Source: Firmicutes bacterium ADurb.Bin193
GTDB lineage: Bacteria > Bacillota > Clostridia > Monoglobales > Firm-18
DNA: 64,000 bases
Assembly (NCBI GenBank): GCA_002070105.1
Contig: MWCQ01000009.1
Coordinates: 1 to 64,000, forward strand
Direction of reading: 5' to 3'
Shown here: piece by piece, positions 15,497 through 25,361 of the stretch
How the letters are laid out: the number at the start of each line of letters is the position of its first letter
How positions within the stretch are numbered: the first letter of the stretch is position 1
The notes under the pieces: model-generated
Seen by the model: only the letters and a program-made list of their open reading frames with translations
Told to the model about the DNA's origin: nothing
Databases searched by the model: none
Program-made: the position numbers and the translations under genes

Positions 15497-18232
15497 TTAT
15501 TCCAAAACAGATGCGCAGCGCTCGCACAAATCCTCATGGCGTTTTCCTACATCGTCCGTAAATGTCCAGCATCTTGCGCATTTTGTTCCCTTTGCGGGGG
15601 AGACCTTTACGGAAAGTCCGCTTTCGGCCTTTTCAAGTGATACGCCCGATGTTATCATAACCGTGGGTAGCTCTGAAAGCACGGACTTTACGAAATCATA
15701 ATTTTTATCGTCCGCAAAAATGGTAATCTCCGCGCCCAGCGAGCTTCCGATAATTTTATCCTGACGCGCAAGTTCAAGCTCCTTTGAGGCTATATCGCGA
15801 AGCTCTAGTATTCTGTCCCACTTTTCCTCAAGCTCCGCCGAATAAAACGAACTGTCAACGGTCGGGAGAAGCGCAAACATAACACTCTGTTTATTATCGC
15901 CTTTGCGGTGGGGCATAAACTGCCAGATTTCCTCTGCGGTAAACGCCAGAATCGGCGCAAGCATTTTTACAAGGCTGTCAAGTATGATAAACATTGCGCT
16001 TTGCGCACTGCGGCGCAGGGCGGAATCGGGCTTTTCGCAATATGTTCTGTCCTTTATTATGTCAAGATAAAAATTACTTAAATCAACCACGCAGAAATTA
16101 TGGATTGCATGGTATAAAACATGGTATTCATACCTGTCATACGCCGATAAAACTTTTTCTATAAGCTTGTTAAGCCGCATAAGCGCCCATCTGTCTATTT
16201 CGGTAAACTCCGTCGTCATGTCTTTATCGGGGTCGAAATCCGACAGCGAGCCGAGTATATACCTTGCGGTGTTTCTGATTTTTCGGTAAACTTCTGAAAG
16301 CTGTTTTAATATGTCCTTTGAAATACGCACATCCGACTTATAGTCCGCCGACGCCGCCCAAAGCCTTAAAATGTCCGCTCCGTACTCGTTTATGATTTCA
16401 AGCGGCGGAAGACCGTTGCCAAGCGACTTGCTCATCTTCCTCTTTTCCTCGTCGATTACAAAGCCGTGAGTCAAAACCGTCCTGTAAGGCGCGGTTTTGT
16501 TTTTAGCGACCGATGTAAGCAGCGACGACTGGAACCAGCCTCTGTACTGGTCGTTCCCCTCAAGATACATATCAGCGGGGAAGGAAAGTTCTTCCCTCGT
16601 TTCCAAAACGGCACTGTGGGAGGAGCCGCTGTCAAACCACACATCCATCGTGTCGGTTTCCTTGGTAAAGCTTGTGCCTCCGCAGGAGCATTTGAAGCCC
16701 TTGGGAAGAAGCTCGCCCGGTTCAAGCTCAAACCACGAATCCGAGCCTTTTTCGCCGAAAACCTTTGCGACCGAGCTTATCGCTGCCTCGTCGATAATCG
16801 GATTTTTGCACGATTCGCAGTAGAAAATCGGGATGGGAACACCCCACATACGCTGGCGCGAGATGCACCAATCCTTCCTGTCTTCGACCATGCTCGAAAT
16901 TCTGTCCTCGCCCCAGGCGGGAATCCAGTTTACTTTTTTAATCGACTCCAAAGCATCCTGCTTAAAATCGTCAACCGATGCAAACCACTGCTCCGTCGCA
17001 CGATATACTATCGGCTTTGAGCACCTCCAGCAATGGGGATATGAATGATTTATGGTCGCAACGGCAACAAGCATACCCTTTTTCTTAAGCTCGTCGATTA
17101 TTGCGGCGTTGGATTTTTCGTAGTACATGCCCGAAAACTGACCCGCATATTCGTTTAAATAACCCTTTCCGTCAACAGGCACAATCATGGGGACATCATA
17201 TCCGCGGCAGGCTTCATAGTCCTCCGCACCGTGACCCGGCGCGGTATGAACACAGCCCGTACCCGCCTCGGCGGTAACATGTCCGCCCGTAATCACAAGA
17301 GAATCTCTTTCCAAAAACGGGTGGGCGCAGACGATATATTCAAGCTCGCTGCCCTTATACCTTCCCACCGTTTGCGCATTCTCTATTCCCGCCGCCTCGC
17401 ATACAGAAGCGACAAGCTCACTTGCTATAACATAAATTTCATCGCCCGATTTTACAAGCGAATACTCAAAATCAGGGTTAACCGAGATCGCAACATTGCC
17501 CGGAAGCGTCCATGTTGTTGTAGTCCAAATTATAAAATAGACCTTATCCTTAAAATCACCGAAAAGGCCCTTGTCGTCCTTAACCGCAAATTTTACAAAA
17601 ATCGAATCGGTTATGTCGTCCTGATACTCAATTTCCGCCTCGGCAAGCGCGGTTTCGCAGTCGGTGCACCAGTACACCGGCTTTAACCCCCTGTATATAT
17701 AGCCCCGCTTTGCCATCTCGCCGAAAATTTCTATCTGCTTTTTCTCATATTCCGGCGCAAGCGTAAGGTAGGGGTTTGCCCAGTCGCCCAATATTCCGAG
17801 ACGCTTAAACTGTGCCTTTTGGTTTTCTACATATAAAAGCGCAAAATCACGGCAGACCCTTCTGAACTCCACCGGAGAAACCTCGCTTTTATCAATGCCG
17901 AGCTTTTTAATCGCCTGACGCTCAATGGGAAGCCCGTGGGTGTCCCAGCCGGGTACATACGGTGTGCAATAACCCGACATGGTCTTTTGCCTTATAACGA
18001 TATCCTTCAGGATTTTGTTAAGAGCATGACCGATATGAATATCGCCGTTGGCAAAGGGCGGACCGTCATGAAGTATGAATTTCGGTTTGTCCTTCCCCTC
18101 CTCCATAAGCTTTTTGTAAATATCCGCCTCTTCCCACATTTTAAGCGTTTCAGGCTCCCTCTGGGGCAGCCCCGCACGCATTGGAAACTCCGTATTTGGC
18201 AAGTTCAGCGTCTTGCCGTAATCTTGTGCCAT
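15497..18232 (-). CDS. ileS: Isoleucyl-tRNA synthetase
   Basis: Class I synthetase charging tRNA-Ile, with editing. The start is ATG 18232 (MAQDYGKTLNLP) behind AAAGGAGTGGAG; the longer open frame upstream reads through divIVA. The 911-residue product has the HIGH motif in ANGDIHIGHALNKIL near residue 58, the GWDTHGLPIE block, the editing domain with TAPGHGAEDYE, KMSKSLGNG near 600, and a C-terminal zinc ribbon (CARCW and CERCASVLE). It is the last gene after divIVA, as in B. subtilis. No T-box leader fits in the 19-base gap to divIVA. Confidence 0.97.
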   Translation of the reverse strand: MAQDYGKTLNLPNTEFPMRAGLPQREPETLKMWEEADIYKKLMEEGKDKPKFILHDGPPFANGDIHIGHALNKILKDIVIRQKTMSGYCTPYVPGWDTHGLPIERQAIKKLGIDKSEVSPVEFRRVCRDFALLYVENQKAQFKRLGILGDWANPYLTLAPEYEKKQIEIFGEMAKRGYIYRGLKPVYWCTDCETALAEAEIEYQDDITDSIFVKFAVKDDKGLFGDFKDKVYFIIWTTTTWTLPGNVAISVNPDFEYSLVKSGDEIYVIASELVASVCEAAGIENAQTVGRYKGSELEYIVCAHPFLERDSLVITGGHVTAEAGTGCVHTAPGHGAEDYEACRGYDVPMIVPVDGKGYLNEYAGQFSGMYYEKSNAAIIDELKKKGMLVAVATINHSYPHCWRCSKPIVYRATEQWFASVDDFKQDALESIKKVNWIPAWGEDRISSMVEDRKDWCISRQRMWGVPIPIFYCESCKNPIIDEAAISSVAKVFGEKGSDSWFELEPGELLPKGFKCSCGGTSFTKETDTMDVWFDSGSSHSAVLETREELSFPADMYLEGNDQYRGWFQSSLLTSVAKNKTAPYRTVLTHGFVIDEEKRKMSKSLGNGLPPLEIINEYGADILRLWAASADYKSDVRISKDILKQLSEVYRKIRNTARYILGSLSDFDPDKDMTTEFTEIDRWALMRLNKLIEKVLSAYDRYEYHVLYHAIHNFCVVDLSNFYLDIIKDRTYCEKPDSALRRSAQSAMFIILDSLVKMLAPILAFTAEEIWQFMPHRKGDNKQSVMFALLPTVDSSFYSAELEEKWDRILELRDIASKELELARQDKIIGSSLGAEITIFADDKNYDFVKSVLSELPTVMITSGVSLEKAESGLSVKVSPAKGTKCARCWTFTDDVGKRHEDLCERCASVLE

Positions 18233-18251
18233 GGGTATCTCCACTCCTTTG

Positions 18252-19004
18252 TTATTCTTCCTCTGTTGCAGCACTGCTGTTTTCCGTTGCTGCTGAATAT
18301 TCGTCCGTGTCTTTATCGTCTTCCTCGTCCTCGTCGCCCGAGACAAGTTCGTATATATCCGTATTTGTACTTACATCAGCCTTCGAAGCCTCCCCGGCAG
18401 GCTCGGGTTTTTCCTCCGTATCCACCGGTTCCGGTATAGTTTCGGGCTGGGTTGTATTCTCCGAATCGGCTTTTATTTCAGGAATATCCCCGGTAAACGC
18501 CTGCTTTTCAATCTCCTCAAGCGCCTCTTTAACCCCCACAAGCTCCGCAAGGGTTTTCTCGGAGGTTGAGATGTTCGAAAGAAGGTCAAGCTGTGAGTTT
18601 AACAGTGCGGTCATCCTTGCACGGTAGACATCAATGCTCCTTTTGATTTCGTCATACTTGTATGAAATCTTTTTAACCTCTTCATGCCCGTCGTTTATAA
18701 TCTTTTTGGCGGTAAGCTGTGCCTCGCTTATTATAAGCTCCGCCATTTCCCTCGCCGACGCCTGAACCTTTTCGCCGGTGCTCTGCGCCACAACAAGCGT
18801 GTTTTTAAGCGTGTCCTCAAGAGCCTTGTAATGGTCGAGCGTTTCCTGCATCGAGCTTATTTTGTCACGGGCTTCTATCCCTTCGCGGTAAAGCTTTTCG
18901 TAGCTGTCGATAACAAGATTTAAAAACTCGTCAACCTCGGTCGGGCTGTAACCTCTGAATTCTTTTTTGAATACCTTGTTTTGAATGTCAAGCGGTGTTA
19001 TCAT
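18252..19004 (-). CDS. divIVA: DivIVA-family septum/pole protein
   Basis: Coiled-coil protein that binds curved membrane and recruits division or cell-wall factors. The 250-residue product begins with the family signature MITPLDIQNKVFKKEFRGYS and YSPTEVDEFLNLVIDSYEKL, followed by long coiled coil to about residue 170. The last 80 residues are acidic and low-complexity (many Glu, Asp, Thr), longer than in B. subtilis DivIVA (164 residues). It sits between ylmH and ileS, the standard place. Confidence 0.94.
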   Translation of the reverse strand: MITPLDIQNKVFKKEFRGYSPTEVDEFLNLVIDSYEKLYREGIEARDKISSMQETLDHYKALEDTLKNTLVVAQSTGEKVQASAREMAELIISEAQLTAKKIINDGHEEVKKISYKYDEIKRSIDVYRARMTALLNSQLDLLSNISTSEKTLAELVGVKEALEEIEKQAFTGDIPEIKADSENTTQPETIPEPVDTEEKPEPAGEASKADVSTNTDIYELVSGDEDEEDDKDTDEYSAATENSSAATEEE

Positions 19005-19016
19005 TTTAACTCCCCC

Positions 19017-19796
19017 TTATAAAAATCTCTTTATTGTAACGGCTGTTCGGCCCTTTTTTGTTTCATTGCGTATTTCAAAGAGCTCAAGCCTTCCGATACC
19101 CTTTACGGATATAATCTGTTTTTCGCGCACTATATGGCTTGGACTTTCTATAACCTCCCAGTTAACCGATACCCTTCCCGACTTTATCAGCGAGGCGGAA
19201 TCGCTTCTCGATAAATTAATGCCCGCGCTTAAAATGCAGTCAAGACGCAGTGACGGAACGGTACTTCGAATTTCTTTGTATCTTTTTTCGGGGGTTATAA
19301 TCTCATTATCATCGCACATTAACAAATGCACGGGCGTATTTGCGACACTTTCAAGATTTGACATGATATATTCCCCGATATCCGAGCAACAGACAATATA
19401 TGCGCCGCCTTCCATCGGAATAATATCCCCGATTTTCTCACGCCTTATCCCAAGCGAAAGGAGCGAACCGAGCCAGTCACGGTGGGATAAAGAGACCTCT
19501 TTATTTATGCTTGCCTTTATAATGCAAATTCCGTAGTCAAAATCATCGCCGTCGGGAGAAAAAGAAATAACCCGTCGTTCCGCTTCGTCATACCCTCCAT
19601 AAGCAGAAAAACAAACACTACAGCATTTGCTAAGCGCCCGTTGCGCCAGCAAAAGCTCGTGTCCGTTTAAAAACTGCGTGGACTTAACCGAATGGTGTTG
19701 TCGGGCACCTTGTGCAATATCGTAAAGCCGACAAAGCAATTTGCGTTCATCGTCGTTTTTTGCGAACGCAAGCATTTCCTCCCTTTCCTTTGTCAT
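19017..19796 (-). CDS. YlmH-type S4-domain RNA-binding protein
   Basis: The 259-residue product has an N-terminal YlmH domain (ERRVISFSPDG) and a C-terminal S4 RNA-binding domain, LRLDCILSAGINLSRSDSASLIKSGRVSVNW near residues 175-206. YlmH belongs to the conserved division-linked cluster, and family members have been tied to ribosome rescue and to division phenotypes. It overlaps the yggT gene at its start by four bases. The family is firm, the cellular role less so. Confidence 0.9.
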   Translation of the reverse strand: MTKEREEMLAFAKNDDERKLLCRLYDIAQGARQHHSVKSTQFLNGHELLLAQRALSKCCSVCFSAYGGYDEAERRVISFSPDGDDFDYGICIIKASINKEVSLSHRDWLGSLLSLGIRREKIGDIIPMEGGAYIVCCSDIGEYIMSNLESVANTPVHLLMCDDNEIITPEKRYKEIRSTVPSLRLDCILSAGINLSRSDSASLIKSGRVSVNWEVIESPSHIVREKQIISVKGIGRLELFEIRNETKKGRTAVTIKRFL

Positions 19797-20074
19797 ATCG
19801 GAAGTGAGGTAATGATAATACGCTGAAGCAGGTTTATAAGAAGAAACGCTACAATAGGCGAAAAGTCAATCATAATCTGCCTTCCTCCCATTGACTTTTC
19901 TATAAGCATACGGATAGGCGACAAAACAGGCTCCGTAAGATTATTAATAATATCAATAAACCTGTTGTTTCCGAGAGGAATCCAGGACAGTATAACCCTT
20001 ATAAGTATCAATAATTCAACAACATCCAAAAACTTTACAAGTGCATATGCAACCATTTTATTCTCCGTTTCCAA
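19793..20074 (-). CDS. YggT-family membrane protein (YlmG)
   Basis: The 93-residue product has two membrane spans (about residues 8-30 and 65-90) around the family motif RVILSWIPLGNNRFIDIINNLTEPVLSPIRMLI. It lies between sepF and ylmH, as in other Firmicutes. The molecular function of YggT/YlmG proteins is not settled. Confidence 0.9.
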   Translation of the reverse strand: METENKMVAYALVKFLDVVELLILIRVILSWIPLGNNRFIDIINNLTEPVLSPIRMLIEKSMGGRQIMIDFSPIVAFLLINLLQRIIITSLPI

Positions 20075-20092
20075 GGATTCGACGAGCGCAGC

Positions 20093-20521
20093 TTAATACG
20101 ACCAGGGGAAAACGCCCTTGCTTCGAAGCTCGTCCTTAAAATCGCCCATAATTCCCACATTATACGGCGCGATAAGGAAAATTCCGCTCGAGATCTTTTG
20201 AATGTTCCCGTCAAGCGAAAATACGGCGCCGCTTAAAAAGTCAACAATTCTTCTTGCAATTTCCCTTTCAACGCCCTCTAAATTTATAACAACGGGCTTT
20301 TTGGATTTAAGGTGCTCGGCTATGTCCCTCGCCTCTTCAAAGCTCTCGGGAGAAACGACAACAACCTTAAGCTGTGTTGTGGTATGTATATTTACAACCT
20401 TGCCCTTCTTTACGGTAAATTCTCTTTCGTCCTCACGGTTTGCACCGAGGAAATCCTGCTCCTCGTCGATATCGGTATCAAAGCCGACAAAGCTTTTAAA
20501 CTTATTTAAGAATGAACTCAT
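20093..20521 (-). CDS. sepF: Cell division protein SepF
   Basis: FtsZ-interacting, membrane-binding division protein. I place the start at ATG 20521 (MSSFLNKFKSFVGF) because AGGGGGAA precedes it; the open frame continues upstream without a ribosome site. The 142-residue product has the amphipathic N-terminal membrane helix, an acidic linker, and the SepF fold with VVVSPESFEEARDIAEHLKS, VINLEGV and DFLSGAVFSLDGNIQKIS. Between yggS and yggT, standard order. Confidence 0.95.
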   Translation of the reverse strand: MSSFLNKFKSFVGFDTDIDEEQDFLGANREDEREFTVKKGKVVNIHTTTQLKVVVVSPESFEEARDIAEHLKSKKPVVINLEGVEREIARRIVDFLSGAVFSLDGNIQKISSGIFLIAPYNVGIMGDFKDELRSKGVFPWSY

Positions 20522-20541
20522 TTGTATATTCCCCCTAATAA

Positions 20542-21234
20542 TTATAAATTGTAGTTTCTTCTTCCGAAGATGCCTGTCCCGATTCGGACGACATTCGCAC
20601 CGCACTCTATCGCAATCTCAAAATCGCCCGACATGCCCATGGACAGGGTTGTCATATGTATATTATGGTATTTTTTCCCCCCAATGTCAATAAGTAAATT
20701 GTTACAATTTTCGTACAATTTTGCAGTTTCGGCCCTTGTCGCGCCTAAAGGTGCGATAGTCATAAGCCCGCAAACCTTTATGTTTTGCATATTCTGAACG
20801 CCCCCGATAAATTCTTCGATATAATCGGGGGATATGCCGAACTTTGTCGCTTCGCCTGAAATATTTATCTCGATAAGAATATCCTGGACGATACCACGGG
20901 CCTTTGCCCTTTTGTCAATCTCCTGTGCAAGCCTTATACTGTCCACCGAATGGATTAAACCGACCTTGCCGACTATGTACTTTACCTTATTTGTTTGAAG
21001 ATGACCGATAAGGTGCCATGCGGCGCCAGAAACAAGCGGGTATTTTTCGGTAAGCTCCTGAACCCTGTTCTCTCCCAAAACCTTGACTCCCGCGGCAATA
21101 GCCTCGTTAATCTGCGGCACGCCGACGGTTTTTGTGACCGCGACAAGTGTTATATCCTTAAGGCTTCTTCCGCTTCTTTGCGCCGCCGCTTCAATCTTTT
21201 CGTTTATGATTTTTATATTATCACTAATGCTCAT
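20542..21234 (-). CDS. YggS-family PLP homeostasis protein (YlmE)
   Basis: Alanine-racemase-fold protein that binds pyridoxal phosphate without known catalysis. The 230-residue product has the PLP Lys in ITLVAVTKTVGVPQINEAI (Lys near residue 35), GENRVQELTEKYP, WHLIGHLQTNKVKYI, LIEINISGEATKFG and LSMGMSGDFEIAIECGANVVRIGTGIFG. The start overlaps the upstream HlyD-like gene by ATGA. Confidence 0.94.
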   Translation of the reverse strand: MSISDNIKIINEKIEAAAQRSGRSLKDITLVAVTKTVGVPQINEAIAAGVKVLGENRVQELTEKYPLVSGAAWHLIGHLQTNKVKYIVGKVGLIHSVDSIRLAQEIDKRAKARGIVQDILIEINISGEATKFGISPDYIEEFIGGVQNMQNIKVCGLMTIAPLGATRAETAKLYENCNNLLIDIGGKKYHNIHMTTLSMGMSGDFEIAIECGANVVRIGTGIFGRRNYNL

Positions 21235-22493
21235 CTTATAAACTTCCCGTCCTCTATACCACTGCCCGATATGATAACCTCGTCGTATAAAAGCAGTCCG
21301 TTTTTCATTTTATTATCCTCTTTTGCGATTACATATTCGTCACTGCTGTGGAGTATTTCGATTCTTCGAAACGCCGCGATCGAATCCTTTTTTATGTAAA
21401 CGCCTCTTTCGCCGTCGTCCCTTACCCTTACGGCGCTTTTGGGGACCTTGAAGCCGCCGTAGGTTTTTCGCACTATTTCCGCCGAAAGCCGCCTTGCGGA
21501 ATATATGTTGTCGTCATACTGCCCGCATGAGATAACGACACCGACTTTTCCGCTTTGCTCCTCCGAGATTGCATCGATATTCGCATCCAAAAGCCTGTCG
21601 GAAAGTTCGGGGAAGCGAAGCTGTATGTAGTCGCCCACCTTAAGACCCGCAAGGCTTTTTGCATCGACCGCCGCCGCAAAATACCACTCATAATTGTCTA
21701 CAATCTTTACTATCGGCTCACCCTTTTTCGCGGAGGATACCTTTATGGGATTTATGCCGTCCGCTTTGGACAGAACCTCCGGCGTTATAAGAACTCTGTC
21801 GGATACATCGAAAAACCCCTCAAATCCGTCGATGGCCGAGCTGAAAACGCCCGAGGCGGGGGCAATTATATCAACCCTTGCCGAAGAAGCCGAAGCCTCA
21901 AGCCTTCTTTTTTCTTCGATAAGCTCCTCTTTTTTACTCTTACCGAAAGTCTTTGCGCTCTCCGTCCCGGAGCGCTGCGTAACAATCCTTTCCAAATCGT
22001 TTTTATAGGTGCTTATTTTGGAGAGATTTCTGTCGTAGCAGGATTTTATTATGTCCTCAACAGTCTTTGCGGTAACGGTATCCATCATAACCGCATCTCC
22101 CAAAACAAGCCCGCTTTTCATCTCATTTCTTTCGTACTCCGCAATTTTTTCGTTTATACGGGTTATTCTGCTTTGAAGATTTTCGTCAACCTTGCCTTCA
22201 AATATTGTCGCAATTCTGTCAAACTTGCTAATGCGCTCACCCTCGCGCGCAACACAGCTTATCATTCCGTCCGTCGGCGCATTAATCACATGCTCGCGTC
22301 TTATAGCATAGCCTTCAACGCTTATTTTGTCCTCAAGGGTGCCGTAACGGATAACCTCTGTCCTTACGGGATCCTTTGACATCTCGGCAAGAATGTAAAG
22401 GCTTGTGCAAAGAACGAGGAACAAAGCTATCTTCAGTAAATAGCTTTTCTTTTTTCGTTTTCGGTTTTTGGGGTCATTATCGCTTTTCACCAT
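21231..22493 (-). CDS. HlyD-like membrane-fusion-type protein
   Basis: The 420-residue product has a basic N-terminus, one membrane anchor (about residues 18-38), a lipoyl/barrel-sandwich half (GYAIRREHVINAPTDGMISCVAREGERISKFDRIATIF), a coiled-coil hairpin (about 90-190), a second barrel half (APASGVFSSAIDGFEG) and a C-terminal beta domain. This matches HlyD-type periplasmic adaptor folds, which in Gram-positives act outside the membrane. No partner transporter is adjacent; it is linked instead to division genes, and its role is unknown. Confidence 0.75.
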   Translation of the reverse strand: MVKSDNDPKNRKRKKKSYLLKIALFLVLCTSLYILAEMSKDPVRTEVIRYGTLEDKISVEGYAIRREHVINAPTDGMISCVAREGERISKFDRIATIFEGKVDENLQSRITRINEKIAEYERNEMKSGLVLGDAVMMDTVTAKTVEDIIKSCYDRNLSKISTYKNDLERIVTQRSGTESAKTFGKSKKEELIEEKRRLEASASSARVDIIAPASGVFSSAIDGFEGFFDVSDRVLITPEVLSKADGINPIKVSSAKKGEPIVKIVDNYEWYFAAAVDAKSLAGLKVGDYIQLRFPELSDRLLDANIDAISEEQSGKVGVVISCGQYDDNIYSARRLSAEIVRKTYGGFKVPKSAVRVRDDGERGVYIKKDSIAAFRRIEILHSSDEYVIAKEDNKMKNGLLLYDEVIISGSGIEDGKFIR

Positions 22494-22513
22494 TGAATGT
22501 CAACCCCTATCCG

Positions 22514-22750
22514 TCAAGGTGTTTCGGGTTCCATAAAGTTTATCGTCTTTGAAGGAATAATCGTTGAAATTGCGTGCTTGTAAACAAGCTGCTGTTTTCC
22601 GTCGCAGTCAAGCACAACCGTAAAATTGTCAAAGCCCTTTACTATTCCCTTAAATTGAAAGCCGTTTGTCAGGAAAATCGTAACGATAAGCTTGTCCTTC
22701 CTCGCCTGATTTAAAAATACCTCTTGCAGATTAATGGCATTTTTCGTCAT
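22514..22750 (-). CDS. hfq: RNA chaperone Hfq
   Basis: Sm-like hexameric RNA chaperone. The start is ATG 22750 ([20 protein letters not shown]), fixed by TAAGGAGGT eight bases upstream. The 78-residue product has the Sm1 motif [25 protein letters not shown] and the Sm2 motif [16 protein letters not shown]. It is five bases from the end of miaA, the widespread miaA-hfq pair. Confidence 0.95.
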   Translation of the reverse strand: MTKNAINLQEVFLNQARKDKLIVTIFLTNGFQFKGIVKGFDNFTVVLDCDGKQQLVYKHAISTIIPSKTINFMEPETP

Positions 22751-22755
22751 TTGCC

Positions 22756-23628
22756 CTACCTCCTTACCCAGTTTATCCCCGAATTTCTTCTGAACCACAC
22801 AAGCTGTCTTTTAGCGTATCTGCGGGTGTTTCTCTTGATTTTTTCCACCGCATCCGAAAAGGAAGCCTCACCCCTTAAATACTCCGCTGTTTCTTTATAT
22901 CCTATCGCCTGCATTGATGTTGCTTTTTCGCTTACTCCCATACCCAAAAGGCGTTTCACCTCGTCTGTAAGCCCCGCCTCAAACATCATGTCCACTCTTG
23001 CGTTTATGCGCCTGTAAAGCTCTTGCCTTTCCATCTCGATTGCATAAATTTTTGCGTCATAGGGGCTTTTTTTAAGGCGTGATTTTTTATTTTGCTCCGT
23101 TATTGTTTCACCCGTAAGGTGATACACCTCCAAAGCCCTTATTATGCGCTTTGTATCGGAAAGATGAATTTTCGCGGCGCTTTGCGGGTCTACCTTTTCG
23201 AGCATATTAAGGATATACTCGTTTCCCCTCTCACTTGCAAGCTGTTTCATCTCCCTGCGAAACTCCTCGTCCGCGCCGCCCTCGCCGTATTCGATATTAT
23301 ACACCACAGAGTCGATATATAAACCTGTACCTCCCACAAGAATGGGGATTTTTCCGCTGTCGTGTATCTGTGCGATACAGCGGTGCGCCTCCTTGCAGTA
23401 CTGTGCAACGGAGTAATTTTCCCACGGCTCTACAATATCCATAAGATGATGCGGTATTCCACCCCGCTCCTCCATTGAAGGCTTTGCGGTACCTATATCC
23501 ATGTGTTTGTAAATCTGCATGGAGTCGGCGTTTATTATCTCGCCTCCGATTTTCTGCGCCATCTCAACGGAATAAGCGGTTTTCCCCGATGCTGTCGGCC
23601 CTGTTATCACTATAAGCGGTTTCATCAT
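22756..23628 (-). CDS. miaA: tRNA dimethylallyltransferase
   Basis: Adds the isopentenyl group to A37 of UNN-decoding tRNAs. The 290-residue product has the P-loop [13 protein letters not shown] (residues 8-20), [19 protein letters not shown], the GGTGLYI motif and [14 protein letters not shown] near the end. MiaB, which methylthiolates the same base, is encoded upstream in the same run. ATGA overlap with mutL. Confidence 0.96.
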   Translation of the reverse strand: MMKPLIVITGPTASGKTAYSVEMAQKIGGEIINADSMQIYKHMDIGTAKPSMEERGGIPHHLMDIVEPWENYSVAQYCKEAHRCIAQIHDSGKIPILVGGTGLYIDSVVYNIEYGEGGADEEFRREMKQLASERGNEYILNMLEKVDPQSAAKIHLSDTKRIIRALEVYHLTGETITEQNKKSRLKKSPYDAKIYAIEMERQELYRRINARVDMMFEAGLTDEVKRLLGMGVSEKATSMQAIGYKETAEYLRGEASFSDAVEKIKRNTRRYAKRQLVWFRRNSGINWVRR

Positions 23629-25361
23629 ACTATCCTCTTAAACATTTTTTCAATCTCATGCCTTGTAATTTCAAGCATAAGCGGTCTGCCGTGAGGACAG
23701 GTACTTACCCCGCCTTCGTTTAATACCTCATCGATAAGGGCAATGACCTCCTCCTCGCCAAGGCTTTGGTTGCCCTTTATCGCCGCCTTGCAGGCAATCA
23801 TCTCAAGCATGTCCTCAAAACCTTCGGGCATTGCTCCGCCCGGCTTGTCGATTTTTTCGATAAGCTCGCAAAGCAGGGCTTTAATCTCACTCTCCGCTAC
23901 ATCGGCGGGAATTTGTCTTACCAATACAGAATTATTTCCAAAATCTTCTGTTTCAAAACCTAAATCCGAAAATATGTTAAGGTTCTCCTTAAAGACCGCA
24001 TATTCGCCCGGAGAAAGCGTAACCGCCACGGGCGAGAGAAGGATCTGTGAAAAAGGTGTTTTCTCCGTTAACGATTTTTTAAGCCGCTCGAAAATCATAC
24101 GCTCATGCGCGGCGTGTTGGTCTATCAAAACTATTCTGTCCTCAAGCTCGACAATAATGTATGTCTTAAATAGCTGTCCGATAATTTTATAGGAGGTGTT
24201 TTCTTTTTTTGGTTGCTCCGGCGGTGTTTGGGCTATTGCGGTCATAAAGGCGCTGTCTATAAGATTAAGCGGTTCGTTAAGCGCAGAGGCAACACCAAAG
24301 CGGTTTGCGGTCGAAAACGAGGGGTTTTGTAAAACACGGTTCGGGCTTTGCAAAAAAGCCCTTCTTATATCGTCCGCCCCGGTCGCAAGCGCGCTTTTAA
24401 CCGCACGGTAAACCTCATCACACACCGCTTTTTCATTTGCGAATTTAACCTCCTGCTTTGAGGGGTGAACATTTATATCCACCATATCAAAGGGAATCTC
24501 AATATGTATGACAAAAAACGGAAAACGCCCCACCATCAAAGCATTTTCGTATGCGGATTCGACCGCATATGTAAGCGCCCTGTTTTTAACATATCTTCCG
24601 TTTACGAAAAAGCTCTGAAAGCCTCTGTTGCCGCGCGAAGCCTCAGCCTTGCCCGCAAGCCCGCTTACGGTAATGCCGTTTTCGCTTCTGCTTACCGGAG
24701 TGGAAAGCCTTGCATATTCACGCCCGTAAATACTGTAAACGCAGGACTGTATTGAGCCGTCGCCGCCGAAAAAAAGTCGATCCCTGCCGTCCGCTATATA
24801 TTTAATCGAAATGTTGGGATTTCCGAGCACAAGCCTCTCTACTATATCCGTAACCCTTGCGGTTTCTGTTCTGTCCGATTTTAAAAATTTCATGCGCGCA
24901 GGTGTGTTGTAAAACAAATCGTAAACCTCGACCGTCGTTCCGTCGGGACAGCCGCACGCCTCCTCCTTTGTCACCCTGCCCGCATCAAGCTCGACTAAGA
25001 CGCCCTCGCCATGCTTTGTTTTTGTCATAATCTTAATGCGCGAAACAGCCGCAATGCTCGACAGCGCCTCTCCCCTGAAGCCGAGGGTCGAAATGCGCTC
25101 AAGATCCGCCGCCGTGGAAATCTTGCTTGTCGCATGGCGCAAAAACGCAGTCTTGACATCGTCCGCTTCAATGCCGCTTCCGTTGTCCGTAACACGGATA
25201 TATGAAATTCCGCCGTTTTGGATTTCAACGGTAAGCGATGTTGCGCCCGCATCGATCGCATTCTCAATAAGCTCCTTCACAACCGAAGAAGAATTTTCCA
25301 CAACCTCGCCCGCCGCAATTTTGTTTGAAATGTCGTAGTCCAAAACACGAATCGCACTCAT
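23625..25361 (-). CDS. mutL: DNA mismatch repair protein MutL
   Basis: GHKL ATPase and nicking endonuclease of mismatch repair. The 578-residue product has IAAGEVVENSSSVVKELIENAIDAGA (ATP-binding Asn near 34), TLGFRGEALSSIAAVS, and the endonuclease motif DQHAAHERMIFE (about residue 400) with ACKAAIKGNQSL and CPHGRPLMLE near the end. All endonuclease motifs are present, so strand nicking is expected as in other species without MutH. Overlaps mutS and miaA by ATGA. Confidence 0.96.
   Translation of the reverse strand: MSAIRVLDYDISNKIAAGEVVENSSSVVKELIENAIDAGATSLTVEIQNGGISYIRVTDNGSGIEADDVKTAFLRHATSKISTAADLERISTLGFRGEALSSIAAVSRIKIMTKTKHGEGVLVELDAGRVTKEEACGCPDGTTVEVYDLFYNTPARMKFLKSDRTETARVTDIVERLVLGNPNISIKYIADGRDRLFFGGDGSIQSCVYSIYGREYARLSTPVSRSENGITVSGLAGKAEASRGNRGFQSFFVNGRYVKNRALTYAVESAYENALMVGRFPFFVIHIEIPFDMVDINVHPSKQEVKFANEKAVCDEVYRAVKSALATGADDIRRAFLQSPNRVLQNPSFSTANRFGVASALNEPLNLIDSAFMTAIAQTPPEQPKKENTSYKIIGQLFKTYIIVELEDRIVLIDQHAAHERMIFERLKKSLTEKTPFSQILLSPVAVTLSPGEYAVFKENLNIFSDLGFETEDFGNNSVLVRQIPADVAESEIKALLCELIEKIDKPGGAMPEGFEDMLEMIACKAAIKGNQSLGEEEVIALIDEVLNEGGVSTCPHGRPLMLEITRHEIEKMFKRIV

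Noticed and set aside
16466-17020. 184-residue open frame on the plus strand inside ileS
   Set aside because: ileS is intact across the region with all synthetase motifs; the plus frame has no ribosome site.
18233-18251. T-box leader before ileS
   Set aside because: The gap to divIVA is 19 bases, too short for a T-box, and no T-box consensus is present.
21555-22379. 274-residue open frame on the plus strand
   Set aside because: Antisense to the HlyD-like gene, which has proper domains and an ATGA link to yggS.
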